Positions 17,985 to 28,164 are shown, counted from the stretch's first letter. The stretch is 64,000 nucleotides of DNA from Trichococcus palustris (GCF_900114465.1 NZ_FOTD01000003.1:62001-126000), one strand, 5' to 3'. Numbers and translations: made by a program. Notes: generated by a model from the sequence alone, not told the origin.

Positions 17985-18671
17985 GTGGAAAGAATTGCAG
18001 ATAATATAGCAAAAGACTTTAATATTTCATTTCACGATGAAAATCTTTTGTATGAAGCATTTACCCATTCATCTTATGTGAATGAGCATCGTCACCTGGC
18101 ATTGCAGGATAATGAAAGATTGGAATTTCTGGGAGATGCTGTATTGGAAGTGGTCATTTCAGACTACCTATTCCATACCTACAAACACTGGCATGAAGGC
18201 AAGATGACACGTTTACGTGCACAGATCGTTTGCGAACCCAGTCTTTCCTCATTTGCAAAAGAATGTCATTTCGATCAGTACATTCGTCTCGGCAAAGGGG
18301 AAGAAAATATGGGTGGCAGACAACGCCCTGCCTTGCTGTGTGATGTTTTTGAATCATTCATTGGAGCGGTATACCTTGACCAAGGGATTGATGCTGCAAG
18401 AGCGTTTATCAACCAAGTGATGATTACAAAACTGAAAGAGGATGCTTTTTCACATGTGATGGATTATAAAACGAGTCTCCAGGAGGAGCTCCAAAAAAAT
18501 GGGGATGTAGCTATCCAGTACGTCCTTTTGAGTGAAGAAGGGCCCGCACATGCCCGGAAATTTGATGTTGAGGTGAGAGCTTTCGGCAAGGTGTTGGGCA
18601 AAGGGCAAGGACAAAGCAAAAAAGTGGCAGAGCAAAGCGCTGCAAAAAATGCTTTGGAATCACTATTATAA
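17985..18671 (+). CDS. rnc: Ribonuclease III
   Basis: Cleaves double-stranded RNA in rRNA and mRNA processing. 228 residues. Signature NERLEFLGDAV (43-53) carries the catalytic acidic residues; the second acidic motif is DVFESFIGAVYLD. C-terminal dsRNA-binding domain (about 155-228) with GQGQSKKVAEQSAAKNAL. GTG start after GGGAGG. A TATAAT at 17914-17919 is a likely -10 box. It precedes smc as in Bacillus. Confidence 0.96.
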   Translation: MERIADNIAKDFNISFHDENLLYEAFTHSSYVNEHRHLALQDNERLEFLGDAVLEVVISDYLFHTYKHWHEGKMTRLRAQIVCEPSLSSFAKECHFDQYIRLGKGEENMGGRQRPALLCDVFESFIGAVYLDQGIDAARAFINQVMITKLKEDAFSHVMDYKTSLQEELQKNGDVAIQYVLLSEEGPAHARKFDVEVRAFGKVLGKGQGQSKKVAEQSAAKNALESLL

Positions 18672-18704
18672 GAAAAGTAAGTTTCGCCAGAAAGGATGTT
18701 ATCT

Positions 18705-21700
18705 TTGCATCTTGAAAGAATAGAAATGTCAGGATTTAAGTCATTCGCTGATAAAACAGTGATTGAATTTGATGAAGGGGTAACAGCCGTCGTCGGACCG
18801 AACGGCAGCGGAAAAAGCAACCTGTCCGAGGCTGTGCGCTGGGTTTTGGGGGAGCAATCGGCCAAAAACCTGCGCGGCAAAAAGATGGATGACATCGTCT
18901 TTGCCGGTTCACAGACACGCAAACCCGTAAACATCGCCGAAGTAACACTCGTATTGAACAATGAAGATGGCTTTCTTCCCTTGGAATTCAGCGAAGTCAG
19001 CATCACCAGAAGGTATAATCGGAACGGCGACAGCGATTGTTTCATCAATAAGAAACCTTGCCGGTTAAAAGATATTACCGAATTGTTGATGGACTCCGGC
19101 ATCGGAAAAGATTCTTTTTCGATGATTTCCCAAGGGAAAGTGGAGCAGATCTTTCAGAATAAACCAGAGGACAGGCGGACCATTTTCGAAGAAGCCGCAG
19201 GTGTCGCCAAATATAAAAACCGCAAAAAAAGTGCCGAAAGCAAGCTGTCACAGACGGAAGAGCACTTAAACCGCGTGGAAGACATTTTGCATGAAATCAA
19301 TGGGCAATTGGTGCCCTTGAAAAAGCAAAGGAATACGGCCCTGGAATACCGCGAAAAGAAACAGACTTTAAGCGCGGTTGAAATAGCTCTGACCGCAGCT
19401 GAAATAACCAGCCTGAACGGACAATGGCAACGCAGCAAGCAAAACCTTGGCGAATACAACCGGGAAATCGAAGCTGCGGAAGAACAGTTGGCACTTTCGC
19501 AAAAGGAACTGGCGGCACTGAAAGACAGGATGGATCGCTGTGATGAAGAGTTGGAAGTGCTGCAAAATCGTTATGTCACAGTCGTTCAGAAATTGGAGCA
19601 GCTGGAAGGGCAGAAGAAAATCTTCGAACAGCGGGCGGAATACTCTTCCAAGAACCACGAAGAGCAGGCGCTGATCATCCAGACAAAAGAAGCGTTGATC
19701 AGGGAAGAAACGGCAAAGCTGAAGCAGCTGGAAGCGGAATTGGCGACGAAATTAGCTTTGAAAAAAGAGCTGTCTCAACAAAGAGTGGTCCTTTTCGAGA
19801 AGGAAAGCCAATTATCGCAAGATAAAACCCAGCTCGTGCAACACCTGAGAAATAGCTATATCGATAAATTACAAGAACAATCAAGCAACAAGAATACCGT
19901 GACGTATCTGGAAAAGGAAACGTTGCTGGCCTCCGAACAAGAGTACCGGTTTCTTTCAAAGAGCGATGAGCTTACGAGAACGGTCCGCGAGTTGAAAGAA
20001 CGGACGGTGACGGTAACCGCAGAACATGCACAATTCGTCCAAGCAAACGAGCGCTTGACCACGGAGCTGCAGACCCGCAAACAGGAGCAGTTTCAGATTG
20101 TTGCGGCTTTGCAGAAGATGAATGCCGAATTGGATACCGTAACGCGCACCCTGCAACAAGCGCAAGCAAGAAGAGAGAGTCAACAAGAATTGGATGATAG
20201 CTATGCGAGTTATTACCAAGGGGTAAAAGAAATTTTGCGTCGCCGAACGGCCGTCCCAGGCATACTCGGATCGGTCGCCGAGTTGATCCAAGTGCCGGAA
20301 CGCTATACCTTGGCGATGGAAATCGCTCTGGGAGCTACCGTGCAACACGTCGTGGTGGCGGACGAAAAGACAGCATCTCAATGCATCGGCATTTTGAAAG
20401 CCCAGCATTTGGGAAGAGCGACGTTTTTACCGCTGAACGTCATCCAAGGGAAGTCCCTCCCGCAAAATGTGAGGGAAACGCTGGAAGGCAGCGCCGGTTA
20501 TCTGGGCGTAGCCAATGAGATGATAAACTATGATGGCGCCTATACGAATATCATCAGCAGTTTGCTCGGAACGACCATCGTAGCGGAAAATCTGCAGACG
20601 GGTTTACAACTCTCCAAAAAGTTATATAATCGGTATCGGATCGTCTCGCTTGAAGGGGATGTCATCCATGCCGGCGGTTCCATGACAGGTGGCGCGACAA
20701 AGCGCCAACAGGAATCTTCTCTGCTGGCACGCAAGAACAATTTGAAAAAAATGGCGGAATACATCGAGCAACTGTCTTCGCAACACCGACAGCTAAAAAA
20801 GGAACAAGAAAAAGCGGTGATGCAACAACAAGCAATCCAAGAAGAGTTGGAGGCCAAGCGCCAAGAGGCTACCATCAAACAATTCGAACTACAGCAAAAA
20901 GAGGCTATCCTGAAACAAGTGACGGCCGATATCGGTGCGAAGGAAAAGGAATTAGCCGCACATGATTATGAGAAACGATTGTTTTTCCAGGAAAAAGAAG
21001 AAAGACAGGCCCAGCTGAAGGAAGTCACGCAAAAGCTGGCCATCCTGGACGATGAAATAAAGGTTCTTCAAAAAGACATGGAAGAGTCCAATCTGAATGA
21101 GGAAGAACGCTTGAAATTATTGCGGGAAGTGCAGCAAAAAAGGCAACAAGCCGACCAGGAATTGGCGGTCCTGCAGGAGCAGGAGAAACAATTGAAGCGT
21201 GATGTGAAGATCTCCGCGGAATTGATCCGCTCCGAAAAGACAGCGATTCAGGATTTGAAAGGCAAACAAGATCAGGAAGCAAAACTTGCCGATACACAAA
21301 GCATGACCATCCAGGAAATCGTCGCTCAATTGCAAACGACCGAAGAAGCGAAGATGCAAACGGATGGGGCGCTAAAACAATTGCGGGAAAAGAAAAAAGC
21401 GATGGAGCACGAACGTGCATCAAAAGAGGAAGGCCTGAACGAAATAAATAAGTCCCTCCAGAATCTGTGGAGCGAACAGGCGAAACTGGAAGCCAATTCC
21501 AGCCGGTTCGAAATCGCCATCGATCATCATCTGGAGCATCTAAGCGAAGAATATGGCTTGAGCTACGAAGCGGCTAAGGAACAGTATGCCTTGTCTGTTT
21601 CGGTGGAGGAGGCGGCCATACAAGTCAAGACTTTGAAGAAAGCCATCGACGGATTGGGTCCCATCAATTTGGGCGCCATCGATGAGTACGAGCGGATTGC

Positions 21701-22262
21701 GGAACGGTTTGATTTCCTTACCGCCCAGCAAACCGACCTGCTGACTGCCAGGGGGAACTTGCTGAACACGATGAACGAAATGGACGATGAGGTCCGGGCC
21801 CGCTTCCAGGAGATGTTCCAACTCATCAAAAAGCAATTCGAAAAAACATTTCCGAAATTATTCGGCGGCGGAAAGGCCACTCTGGAATTGACCGATCCTA
21901 CCGACTTGCTGGAGACAGGCATCGAAATCGTGGCGCAACCACCAGGCAAGCGGCTGCAGCAATTGAGTCTGCTTTCGGGTGGGGAAAAGGCGTTCACCGC
22001 CATCGCATTGCTGTTTGCCATCATAGAAGTCAAGCCGGTACCGTTCTGCATTCTGGATGAAGTGGAGGCGGCGTTGGATGAGGCGAATGTTTCCCGGTTC
22101 GGGAAATATTTGGCGGCTTCGACGGACTTGACGCAATTCATCGTCATTACGCACCGCAAAGGAACAATGGAAGAGGCGGATGTGCTGTATGGCGTCACCA
22201 TGCAGGATTCCGGGGTTTCCCGTCTGGCATCTGTCAAATTTGAAGACTACGAAGAAGCATAA
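18705..22262 (+). CDS. smc: Chromosome partition protein Smc
   Basis: ATPase that, with ScpA and ScpB, compacts and segregates the chromosome. About 1185 residues. N-terminal Walker A GPNGSGKS (31-38) and VRWVLGEQSAKNLRG; long coiled coils (about 170-500 and 670-1010) separated by a hinge (about 500-670); C-terminal signature LSGGEKAFTAIALLF and Walker B FCILDEVEAALD. TTG 18705 is preferred because AAAGGA lies 8 bases upstream and relatives start M-x-L-x-RIE. The ATG at 18696 would sit inside the ribosome site. Confidence 0.95.
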   Translation: MHLERIEMSGFKSFADKTVIEFDEGVTAVVGPNGSGKSNLSEAVRWVLGEQSAKNLRGKKMDDIVFAGSQTRKPVNIAEVTLVLNNEDGFLPLEFSEVSITRRYNRNGDSDCFINKKPCRLKDITELLMDSGIGKDSFSMISQGKVEQIFQNKPEDRRTIFEEAAGVAKYKNRKKSAESKLSQTEEHLNRVEDILHEINGQLVPLKKQRNTALEYREKKQTLSAVEIALTAAEITSLNGQWQRSKQNLGEYNREIEAAEEQLALSQKELAALKDRMDRCDEELEVLQNRYVTVVQKLEQLEGQKKIFEQRAEYSSKNHEEQALIIQTKEALIREETAKLKQLEAELATKLALKKELSQQRVVLFEKESQLSQDKTQLVQHLRNSYIDKLQEQSSNKNTVTYLEKETLLASEQEYRFLSKSDELTRTVRELKERTVTVTAEHAQFVQANERLTTELQTRKQEQFQIVAALQKMNAELDTVTRTLQQAQARRESQQELDDSYASYYQGVKEILRRRTAVPGILGSVAELIQVPERYTLAMEIALGATVQHVVVADEKTASQCIGILKAQHLGRATFLPLNVIQGKSLPQNVRETLEGSAGYLGVANEMINYDGAYTNIISSLLGTTIVAENLQTGLQLSKKLYNRYRIVSLEGDVIHAGGSMTGGATKRQQESSLLARKNNLKKMAEYIEQLSSQHRQLKKEQEKAVMQQQAIQEELEAKRQEATIKQFELQQKEAILKQVTADIGAKEKELAAHDYEKRLFFQEKEERQAQLKEVTQKLAILDDEIKVLQKDMEESNLNEEERLKLLREVQQKRQQADQELAVLQEQEKQLKRDVKISAELIRSEKTAIQDLKGKQDQEAKLADTQSMTIQEIVAQLQTTEEAKMQTDGALKQLREKKKAMEHERASKEEGLNEINKSLQNLWSEQAKLEANSSRFEIAIDHHLEHLSEEYGLSYEAAKEQYALSVSVEEAAIQVKTLKKAIDGLGPINLGAIDEYERIAERFDFLTAQQTDLLTARGNLLNTMNEMDDEVRARFQEMFQLIKKQFEKTFPKLFGGGKATLELTDPTDLLETGIEIVAQPPGKRLQQLSLLSGGEKAFTAIALLFAIIEVKPVPFCILDEVEAALDEANVSRFGKYLAASTDLTQFIVITHRKGTMEEADVLYGVTMQDSGVSRLASVKFEDYEEA

Positions 22263-22279
22263 CAAGGAGGATATTGATA

Positions 22280-23092
22280 ATGATTAAATTGATTGCACTC
22301 GATTTGGATGGAACATTGTTGAGCCCCGATAAGACGATCAGCGAAGGGAATAAAAAGGCTCTTTTCCGTGCGAAGGAAGCAGGCGTAAAGATCGTTCTCT
22401 GCACCGGCCGACCGTTGATGGGCATCAGCCGATATGTGGAGGAATTGGATTTGTTTCAGGAGGGTGATTATTCCATCACGTATAATGGCGGATTGGTCCA
22501 AAAAAATGAAAATTCAGAGATCATCTCACAAAAAGTGCTGACGTACCAACAAATCCTGGATTTGTATGAATTGAGCAAGGAACTTGACTTGCCGATGAAT
22601 ATGCTCGATCTGGAATGCGTCTATGAACCGGAATATCCAGCGGGCAGAGCTTCTCTGTACAAGAGCCTGCAGAGCTCCAGCCTGCCTTTCGTCGAACAAG
22701 GGATCCATCAATTCGAAGAGGATCATCTCTTCAACAAAGTTGTTTTCTGCATCGAACCGGAAGTGTTGGATGAAGCCATCGGAAAAATACCGGCAAGCTA
22801 CTACAGCAAGTATTCGATGATGAAATCGCGTCCGCTGCTTTTCGAAGTCATGCATCCTGAGGTGGATAAAGGCAATGGCATTGCGGCTTTGTGTGCCCAT
22901 CTTGGCATCGAAGCCAGCGAAGTCATGGCTTGCGGGGACGAAGAAAATGATTTGGCGATGCTGGATTATGCCGGAGTCGGAGTGGCGATGGGGAACGCAT
23001 CGGATAAGATCAAAGAGCGTGCTGATTTTGTCACAAAGACGAACGTTGAAGATGGCATAGCGCATGCAATCGAAAAATTTGTTTTCGCATAA
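22280..23092 (+). CDS. Cof-type HAD hydrolase (YidA-like sugar phosphatase family)
   Basis: 270 residues. HAD motifs: DLDGTLL (nucleophile Asp), CTGRP, a conserved Lys region and GDEENDLAMLDYAGVGVAMGNA. The alpha/beta cap between motifs 2 and 3 is of the Cof (C2B) type. ATG 22280 has AAGGAGG 9 bases upstream; TTG 22274 is less likely. Located between smc and ftsY, a placement common in lactobacilli and enterococci. The natural substrate cannot be read from sequence. Confidence 0.88.
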   Translation: MIKLIALDLDGTLLSPDKTISEGNKKALFRAKEAGVKIVLCTGRPLMGISRYVEELDLFQEGDYSITYNGGLVQKNENSEIISQKVLTYQQILDLYELSKELDLPMNMLDLECVYEPEYPAGRASLYKSLQSSSLPFVEQGIHQFEEDHLFNKVVFCIEPEVLDEAIGKIPASYYSKYSMMKSRPLLFEVMHPEVDKGNGIAALCAHLGIEASEVMACGDEENDLAMLDYAGVGVAMGNASDKIKERADFVTKTNVEDGIAHAIEKFVFA

Positions 23093-23121
23093 GGAACAGC
23101 GATCAGGAAGGAAGTGTTTGG

Positions 23122-24135
23122 ATGGGATTATTCGACCGCATTAAACGAGCCTTTACAGGCGAAGAAGTGACGGAAACACCAATCAGCGAAGAGAGCAAAA
23201 TTGTCATCGAGAAATATGACAAAGGGATGGAAAAAACGCGTAAAAGCTTTTCCGAAAAGATGAATGAATTGTTTGCGGGATTCAGGGAAGTGGACGAGGA
23301 CTTCTTTGATGACCTGGAAGAGACGTTGATTTCAGCGGATGTCGGCTTTGACATGACCTTGGCTTTGTCGGATGTATTGCGCGACGAAGTGAAAATGAAA
23401 AATGTCCGCACCGGCGAACAAGTGAAGAACGTCATCATCGAAAAGATGGTTGAAATCTATGAAAAAGGCGAATCCGGCTTGTCCACGGCCATCAAAGAAA
23501 ATCCGGATGGCCCGACGGTCATTCTGTTCGTCGGCGTGAACGGCGTCGGCAAAACGACCACAATCGGGAAATACGCGCATAAATTGAAGAACGAAGGCAA
23601 AAAAGTTTTGCTTGCCGCCGGCGATACTTTCCGGGCCGGCGCCATTGAACAGCTGGAAGTTTGGGCAGAACGCGTCGGCGTCGATGTCGTAACCAGCAAT
23701 TCGGGCGATCCAGCGGCGGTCGTATTCGATGCGCTGAAGAAATCCAAGGAAGAAAACTACGACTATCTGTTGGTGGATACAGCGGGTAGACTGCAGAACA
23801 AAGTCAATTTGATGAAAGAGCTGGAGAAAGTCAATCGCATCATTGCGAGGGAAATCCCAGGCGGCGCTACCGAAACCTTATTGGTTCTCGATGCCACCAC
23901 AGGTCAAAACGCGCTCATCCAAGCGAAACAATTTAAAGAGACGACCAATGTTACAGGCCTTATTTTGACGAAATTGGACGGGACCGCTAAAGGCGGCGTC
24001 ATCCTGGCTATCCGCCAAGAGATGGATATCCCCGTTAAATTTGTGGGCCTTGGCGAGGGCATGGATGACCTGCAGGTTTTCGATCCGGAACAATACATCT
24101 ATGGATTGGTCAGAGACCTTATCGAGAAAAAATAA
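23122..24135 (+). CDS. ftsY: Signal recognition particle receptor FtsY
   Basis: SRP receptor GTPase that delivers ribosomes translating membrane proteins to the translocon. 337 residues, with a short acidic N-terminal A region, a helical N domain and the G domain: P-loop GVNGVGKTTT (138-147), DTAGRLQNK, TKLDGTAKGG and GLGEGMDDLQ. ATG 23122. Followed by a 175-bp gap before ylxM-ffh. Confidence 0.96.
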   Translation: MGLFDRIKRAFTGEEVTETPISEESKIVIEKYDKGMEKTRKSFSEKMNELFAGFREVDEDFFDDLEETLISADVGFDMTLALSDVLRDEVKMKNVRTGEQVKNVIIEKMVEIYEKGESGLSTAIKENPDGPTVILFVGVNGVGKTTTIGKYAHKLKNEGKKVLLAAGDTFRAGAIEQLEVWAERVGVDVVTSNSGDPAAVVFDALKKSKEENYDYLLVDTAGRLQNKVNLMKELEKVNRIIAREIPGGATETLLVLDATTGQNALIQAKQFKETTNVTGLILTKLDGTAKGGVILAIRQEMDIPVKFVGLGEGMDDLQVFDPEQYIYGLVRDLIEKK

Positions 24136-24227
24136 AACGGTTCAACGGAATGGATTGGCTTTTATCGAATGATTGATAGGGCTGATTCATTTTTTTCTTT
24201 CCTGATCCAAAAAATAGCGATAAATAG

Positions 24228-24256
24228 TTGACTAAAGGCTTCAAAATGGGTAATCT
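24228..24256 (+). promoter_or_regulatory. Predicted ylxM-ffh promoter
   Basis: TTGACT, 17-bp spacer, TAATCT. Predicted start near 24263, about 48 bp before ylxM. A second TTGACA (24279-24284) lies too close to the gene to serve at normal spacing. Confidence 0.5.
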
Positions 24257-24310
24257 ATGAGAGTGTAAAGATTTTTTCTTGACAATCTGCACGAGAAAGA
24301 AGGTATTCTG

Positions 24311-24658
24311 ATGGAACTTGAAAAAACCAATTATATGAATACACTTTATGAGTTTTATAACGTTTTGTTGACAAAAAAGCAAAAAGGCTATCTTTCGTTG
24401 TATTACGGTGATGACTATTCACTGGGGGAAATAGCGGAAGAATTCGGAGTCAGTCGGCAAGCCGTCTACGACAACATAAAACGGACCGAAAAAATATTGA
24501 TGGACTATGAAGATAAACTGAAACTGGCGAAGAGCTTTTTTGCCCGCAATAAGAAGCTGGATGATCTGGCGGATTATGCCATGGAAAAATATCCGAACGA
24601 CAAAGAATTACATGCGTTTATCGCAAATATGGAAGAGCTTGATGAAAAAGATGACTAA
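24311..24658 (+). CDS. ylxM: YlxM family HTH protein, SRP-associated
   Basis: 115-residue helix-turn-helix protein (DUF/UPF0122) found with ffh in nearly all Firmicutes. [35 protein letters not shown] matches a sigma-70 region 4-like fold. In Streptococcus the homologue modulates SRP/FtsY GTPase activity. ATG 24311 after GAAAGAAGG. 20 bp before ffh, likely one transcript. Confidence 0.92.
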   Translation: MELEKTNYMNTLYEFYNVLLTKKQKGYLSLYYGDDYSLGEIAEEFGVSRQAVYDNIKRTEKILMDYEDKLKLAKSFFARNKKLDDLADYAMEKYPNDKELHAFIANMEELDEKDD

Positions 24659-24678
24659 AGGTTAAGGAAGTGACAAAT

Positions 24679-26094
24679 ATGGCATTTGAAGGGTTATCAG
24701 AACGTCTGCAAGGGGCGATGACCAAAATCGGCAGAAAAGGCAAAATCACGGAAGCCGATTTAAAAGAAATGATGCGTGAAGTCCGTTTGGCTTTATTGGA
24801 AGCCGACGTGAACTTTAAAGTGGTTAAAGAGTTTGTTAAAAAAGTAAACGAAAGAGCTTTGGGCTCTGATGTGCTTGAATCTTTATCGCCCACACAACAA
24901 GTTGTAAAAATCGTAAACGAAGAATTGACCGAATTGATGGGCGGGCAACAAGAGCCCTTCCAATTTTCCCCAAAACCGCCGACAGTCGTGATGATGGTCG
25001 GTTTGCAAGGGGCAGGTAAAACAACGACTGCCGGTAAACTTGCAAGTTTCATGAAGAAAAAAGAAAACAAGCGCCCATTGTTGGTTGCGGCCGACGTTTA
25101 TCGTCCTGCTGCCATCAATCAGTTGCAAACGATCGGGAAGCAGCTTGATTTCCCTGTCTATTCACTTGGGACGGAAGCGAACCCTGTCGACATCGCGAAG
25201 CAAGCTGTCGAGCAAGCTATCTTGGATGGCAGAGATCTGGTCATCATCGATACGGCAGGTCGTCTGCACGTTGATGAAGTGTTGATGACTGAATTGAAAA
25301 ACATCAAAGCAGCGGTAAATCCTACCGAAATACTGTTCACGGTGGATGCGATGACGGGGCAAGATGCCGTCAATGTAGCTCAATCCTTCAATGAACAATT
25401 GGGGATAACCGGCGTCATCTTGACCAAATTGGACGGCGATACACGTGGTGGGGCTGCCCTTTCCATCCGTTCCGTAATCGGCAAACCGATCAAATTCACC
25501 GGTCAAGGCGAGAAACTGGAAGATTTTGAACCGTTCTATCCGGATCGTATGGCATCCCGTATCCTGGGTATGGGGGATATGCTGACGTTGATCGAACGCG
25601 CCCAACAAGATTTCGATGAAACAAAAGCAGCCGAGATGGCTGAAAAAATCCGTGAGAACACCTTCAATTTCAATGATTTCATTGAACAGATGGATCAACT
25701 GACAAATATGGGTCCGATGGAAGACTTGCTGAAAATGATTCCCGGCATGAGCAATCTGCCCGGAATGGACAAGTTGAAAATCGATCCAAAAGATATCGCG
25801 CACATGAAAGCCATCGTCCTGTCGATGACACCGAAGGAACGCGAAAATCCGGATCTCCTGTCGCAAAGCAGACGCAAACGGATTGCGAAGGGCTCTGCCC
25901 GTTCCTTGGCGGAAGTGAACCGCATGATCAAACAGTTCAATGAATCCCGCGAGATGATGAATAAAATGTCCAAAGGGAACTTCTCCGGCATGGAAGGACT
26001 TTTGGGACAAGGCCCGAAAGGGAAGATGGGCAAGATGGCCATGCAGCAAATGGCCAGACGCATGAACAAGAAAAACAAGAAAAAGAAGAAATAA
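24679..26094 (+). CDS. ffh: Signal recognition particle protein Ffh
   Basis: GTPase subunit of SRP that binds signal sequences and 4.5S RNA. 471 residues: N domain, G domain with GLQGAGKTTT (108-117), DTAGRLHVD, TKLDGDTRGG, then the Met-rich M domain (about 300-471) with RRKRIAKGSARS RNA-binding helix and a poly-Lys end. ATG 24679 is preferred over GTG 24670 because AAGGAAG is then 8 bases upstream. Confidence 0.96.
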   Translation: MAFEGLSERLQGAMTKIGRKGKITEADLKEMMREVRLALLEADVNFKVVKEFVKKVNERALGSDVLESLSPTQQVVKIVNEELTELMGGQQEPFQFSPKPPTVVMMVGLQGAGKTTTAGKLASFMKKKENKRPLLVAADVYRPAAINQLQTIGKQLDFPVYSLGTEANPVDIAKQAVEQAILDGRDLVIIDTAGRLHVDEVLMTELKNIKAAVNPTEILFTVDAMTGQDAVNVAQSFNEQLGITGVILTKLDGDTRGGAALSIRSVIGKPIKFTGQGEKLEDFEPFYPDRMASRILGMGDMLTLIERAQQDFDETKAAEMAEKIRENTFNFNDFIEQMDQLTNMGPMEDLLKMIPGMSNLPGMDKLKIDPKDIAHMKAIVLSMTPKERENPDLLSQSRRKRIAKGSARSLAEVNRMIKQFNESREMMNKMSKGNFSGMEGLLGQGPKGKMGKMAMQQMARRMNKKNKKKKK

Positions 26095-26101
26095 TTTCAA
26101 G

Positions 26102-26146
26102 TGTAAAGAGAAAACACTTTACAAGCAAATGGAAAACTGGTAATAT
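26102..26146 (+). promoter_or_regulatory. Predicted rpsP promoter with TGTAAA-N10-TTTACA inverted repeat
   Basis: -35 TTTACA (26118-26123), 17-bp spacer, -10 TAATAT (26141-26146). The -35 box is the right half of an inverted repeat whose left half TGTAAA is at 26102-26107. An equal arrangement precedes rplS at 28212. Confidence 0.65.
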
Positions 26147-26186
26147 ATAAAAATGTGAGATATAGATATATGGAGGTGTTATATAA

Positions 26187-26459
26187 ATGGCAGTTAAAAT
26201 TCGTTTAAAACGTATGGGTTCTAAAAGAAATCCATTTTACCGTGTTGTCGTAGCTGATTCACGTGCTCCACGTGATGGCCGTTTCATCGAGAAAGTTGGT
26301 ACATACAACCCAGTTGTTGAACCAGCAGAAGTGAAATTTGACGAAGAATTAGTTTTGAAATGGTTAGCTGAGGGTGCACAACCTTCTGATACAGTTCGTA
26401 ACTTACTTTCTCAACAAGGTATCATGCAAAAATTCCACGAATCTAAGTTAGCAAAATAA
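26187..26459 (+). CDS. rpsP: 30S ribosomal protein S16
   Basis: 90-residue small-subunit protein: [39 protein letters not shown], and [13 protein letters not shown] are conserved. GGAGG precedes ATG. First gene of rpsP-khpA-rimM-trmD, with its own promoter. Confidence 0.97.
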   Translation: MAVKIRLKRMGSKRNPFYRVVVADSRAPRDGRFIEKVGTYNPVVEPAEVKFDEELVLKWLAEGAQPSDTVRNLLSQQGIMQKFHESKLAK

Positions 26460-26473
26460 AAAGGGTGGTTTAA

Positions 26474-26719
26474 ATGCCTGAGATTTCAGATTTAATCCTG
26501 ACAATTGTCAAGCCTTTAATCGTTCATGAAGACAAACTTTCTATCGAAATCAAAGAGACGAGTGAATTCATGGAATATCATTTGCATGTTGATGCCGAAG
26601 ATGTGGGTCGTGTGATCGGTAAACAAGGGCGTGTCGCCAGAGCGATCCGCACAATTGTATATAGTGTCAGAACCAAAGACACAAAACGTGTTCGTCTTGT
26701 TATTGAAGGGGCAGAATAA
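26474..26719 (+). CDS. khpA: KH-domain RNA-binding protein KhpA
   Basis: 81-residue single KH-domain protein (YlqC). GRVIGKQGRVARAIRTIV contains the GxxG loop that contacts RNA. In streptococci it forms a complex with KhpB/Jag that controls cell elongation. Follows rpsP by 14 bp with an AAAGGGTGG site. Length and position match the family exactly. Confidence 0.94.
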   Translation: MPEISDLILTIVKPLIVHEDKLSIEIKETSEFMEYHLHVDAEDVGRVIGKQGRVARAIRTIVYSVRTKDTKRVRLVIEGAE

Positions 26720-26772
26720 TTCACTCCGGTGAAGGATTCAAACCTTTTTCGGGACGACGCCTAACTTAATAG

Positions 26773-26802
26773 TGAACAGATAGAAGCGGATAATGATACA
26801 AT
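26773..26802 (+). promoter_or_regulatory. Predicted rimM-trmD promoter (extended -10)
   Basis: TGAACA-like -35 and TGATACAAT extended -10 (TACAAT at 26797-26802). A leader of about 100 nt follows that contains the inverted pair CGCACA/TGTGCG (26832-26875). Confidence 0.45.
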
Positions 26803-26905
26803 TTGTAGAAATTATCCCTTCTATTTTATTACGCACAGAAAAAAAGGGAACCCCCACAGCGGGTGACGGTGTGCGGATGATTTTGATAAAAAAGAGGGTG
26901 AAAGA

Positions 26906-27424
26906 ATGGAAAAATTTTTTGATGTTGGAAAAGTCGTCAATACGCAAGGGTTAAAAGGCGAAGTACGTGTCATTTCAAATACCGATTTTCCTGAAGAGCG
27001 TTTCAAAAAAGGGGCAGTTCTTTATTTGTTCCGCGAAAAAAGCGAGCCGATCACGTTGACGGTTGCAAGCCGTCGCGTACACAAGAACTTTAACATATTG
27101 ACTTTCAAAGGCTACAACCGGATTGAAGACGTAGAACCGCTTAAAGGCGGCGTATTGAAGATTCCGGAATCGCAACAGCATGATCTGGATGCGTATGAAT
27201 TTTACTACCATGAAATCATCGGCCTGACGATAATCAGCGATGAGGGAGAAATGCTCGGAACAGTCAAAGAGATTCTGCCTCTTGGTGCAAACGATGTCTG
27301 GGTTGTGGAGAGACCAGGCAAAAAAGATTTATTGATCCCCTATATTGCAGACGTCGTCGAAAAAGTTTCACTGGAGGATAAAACGGCAACTGTCCATATT
27401 TTAGAGGGAATGCTGGACGAATGA
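26906..27424 (+). CDS. rimM: Ribosome maturation factor RimM
   Basis: 172-residue 30S maturation protein. N-terminal RimM domain ([30 protein letters not shown]) and C-terminal PRC barrel (about 95-170; [17 protein letters not shown] and LLIPYI). Overlaps trmD by 4 bp (ATGA). Confidence 0.95.
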   Translation: MEKFFDVGKVVNTQGLKGEVRVISNTDFPEERFKKGAVLYLFREKSEPITLTVASRRVHKNFNILTFKGYNRIEDVEPLKGGVLKIPESQQHDLDAYEFYYHEIIGLTIISDEGEMLGTVKEILPLGANDVWVVERPGKKDLLIPYIADVVEKVSLEDKTATVHILEGMLDE

Positions 27425-28164
27425 GAATAGATATTTTAACGTTGTTTCCAACCATGTTTGAGGGGCCGATGTCGGAATCCATCATCGGAAAAGCTGTCGA
27501 GAGTGGACGCGTTTCCATCACTTGCACCAATTTCCGTGATTTTTCGGACAGCAAACATCGGACGGTCGATGACTATCCTTTTGGCGGCGGGGCAGGCATG
27601 CTCCTAAAAGCGCAGCCGATTGTGGATGCGCTCGCTGCCATCCAAGAACAAGCACCAGAGACGAAAAAGCGCGTGGTGCTCTTGGATCCTGCCGGGAAAA
27701 CCTTTAACCAAGCGATGGCCGAGGAATTTTCAGATGAAGAGCATCTGGTTTTCGTTTGCGGACATTATGAAGGCTTTGATGAGCGAATCAAGAAACATGT
27801 GACCGATGAAGTATCCATCGGCGATTTCGTGCTTACAGGCGGCGAATTGGGGGCTATGGTCATGGTCGATGCCATCGTGCGCCTTTTGCCGGCTGTACTG
27901 GGCAATGAGCAGTCCAATAAGACCGACTCCTTTTCGACCGGTTTATTAGAACATCCGCAATACACCCGACCGCGCGATTTTCGCGGAGATATGGTTCCCG
28001 AAGTTCTGTTCAGCGGCAACCACAAACTCATCGCTGAATGGCAAGAGAAAGAATCGCTCAGGAAAACCTTGCTCAGAAGACCCGAGTTGCTTGAACACAT
28101 GGAACTGACACCGCAACAGCTGAAGTGGCTGAATGAAATAAAACAAGAGCAACAGGCGTTGTAG
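27421..28164 (+). CDS. trmD: tRNA (guanine-N1)-methyltransferase TrmD
   Basis: Methylates G37 of tRNAs using S-adenosylmethionine, preventing +1 frameshifts. 247 residues. Knotted SPOUT fold: [21 protein letters not shown] and the SAM-binding knot [27 protein letters not shown]-like region (here LLPAVLGN). Translation is coupled to rimM. Confidence 0.96.
   Translation: MRIDILTLFPTMFEGPMSESIIGKAVESGRVSITCTNFRDFSDSKHRTVDDYPFGGGAGMLLKAQPIVDALAAIQEQAPETKKRVVLLDPAGKTFNQAMAEEFSDEEHLVFVCGHYEGFDERIKKHVTDEVSIGDFVLTGGELGAMVMVDAIVRLLPAVLGNEQSNKTDSFSTGLLEHPQYTRPRDFRGDMVPEVLFSGNHKLIAEWQEKESLRKTLLRRPELLEHMELTPQQLKWLNEIKQEQQAL

Noticed and set aside
24279-24309. TTGACA...TATTCT as the ylxM promoter
   Set aside because: The -10 would end one base before the ATG and the spacer would be 19 bp; transcription would begin inside the gene. 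TTGACT-17-TAATCT at 24228 fits better.
25162-26100. 312-codon antisense frame opposite ffh, and similar long frames opposite clpB, recG and trmD
   Set aside because: Shadow frames caused by codon bias of the sense gene; the protein sequences are low-complexity (His/Phe/Gln rich) and lack start sites.
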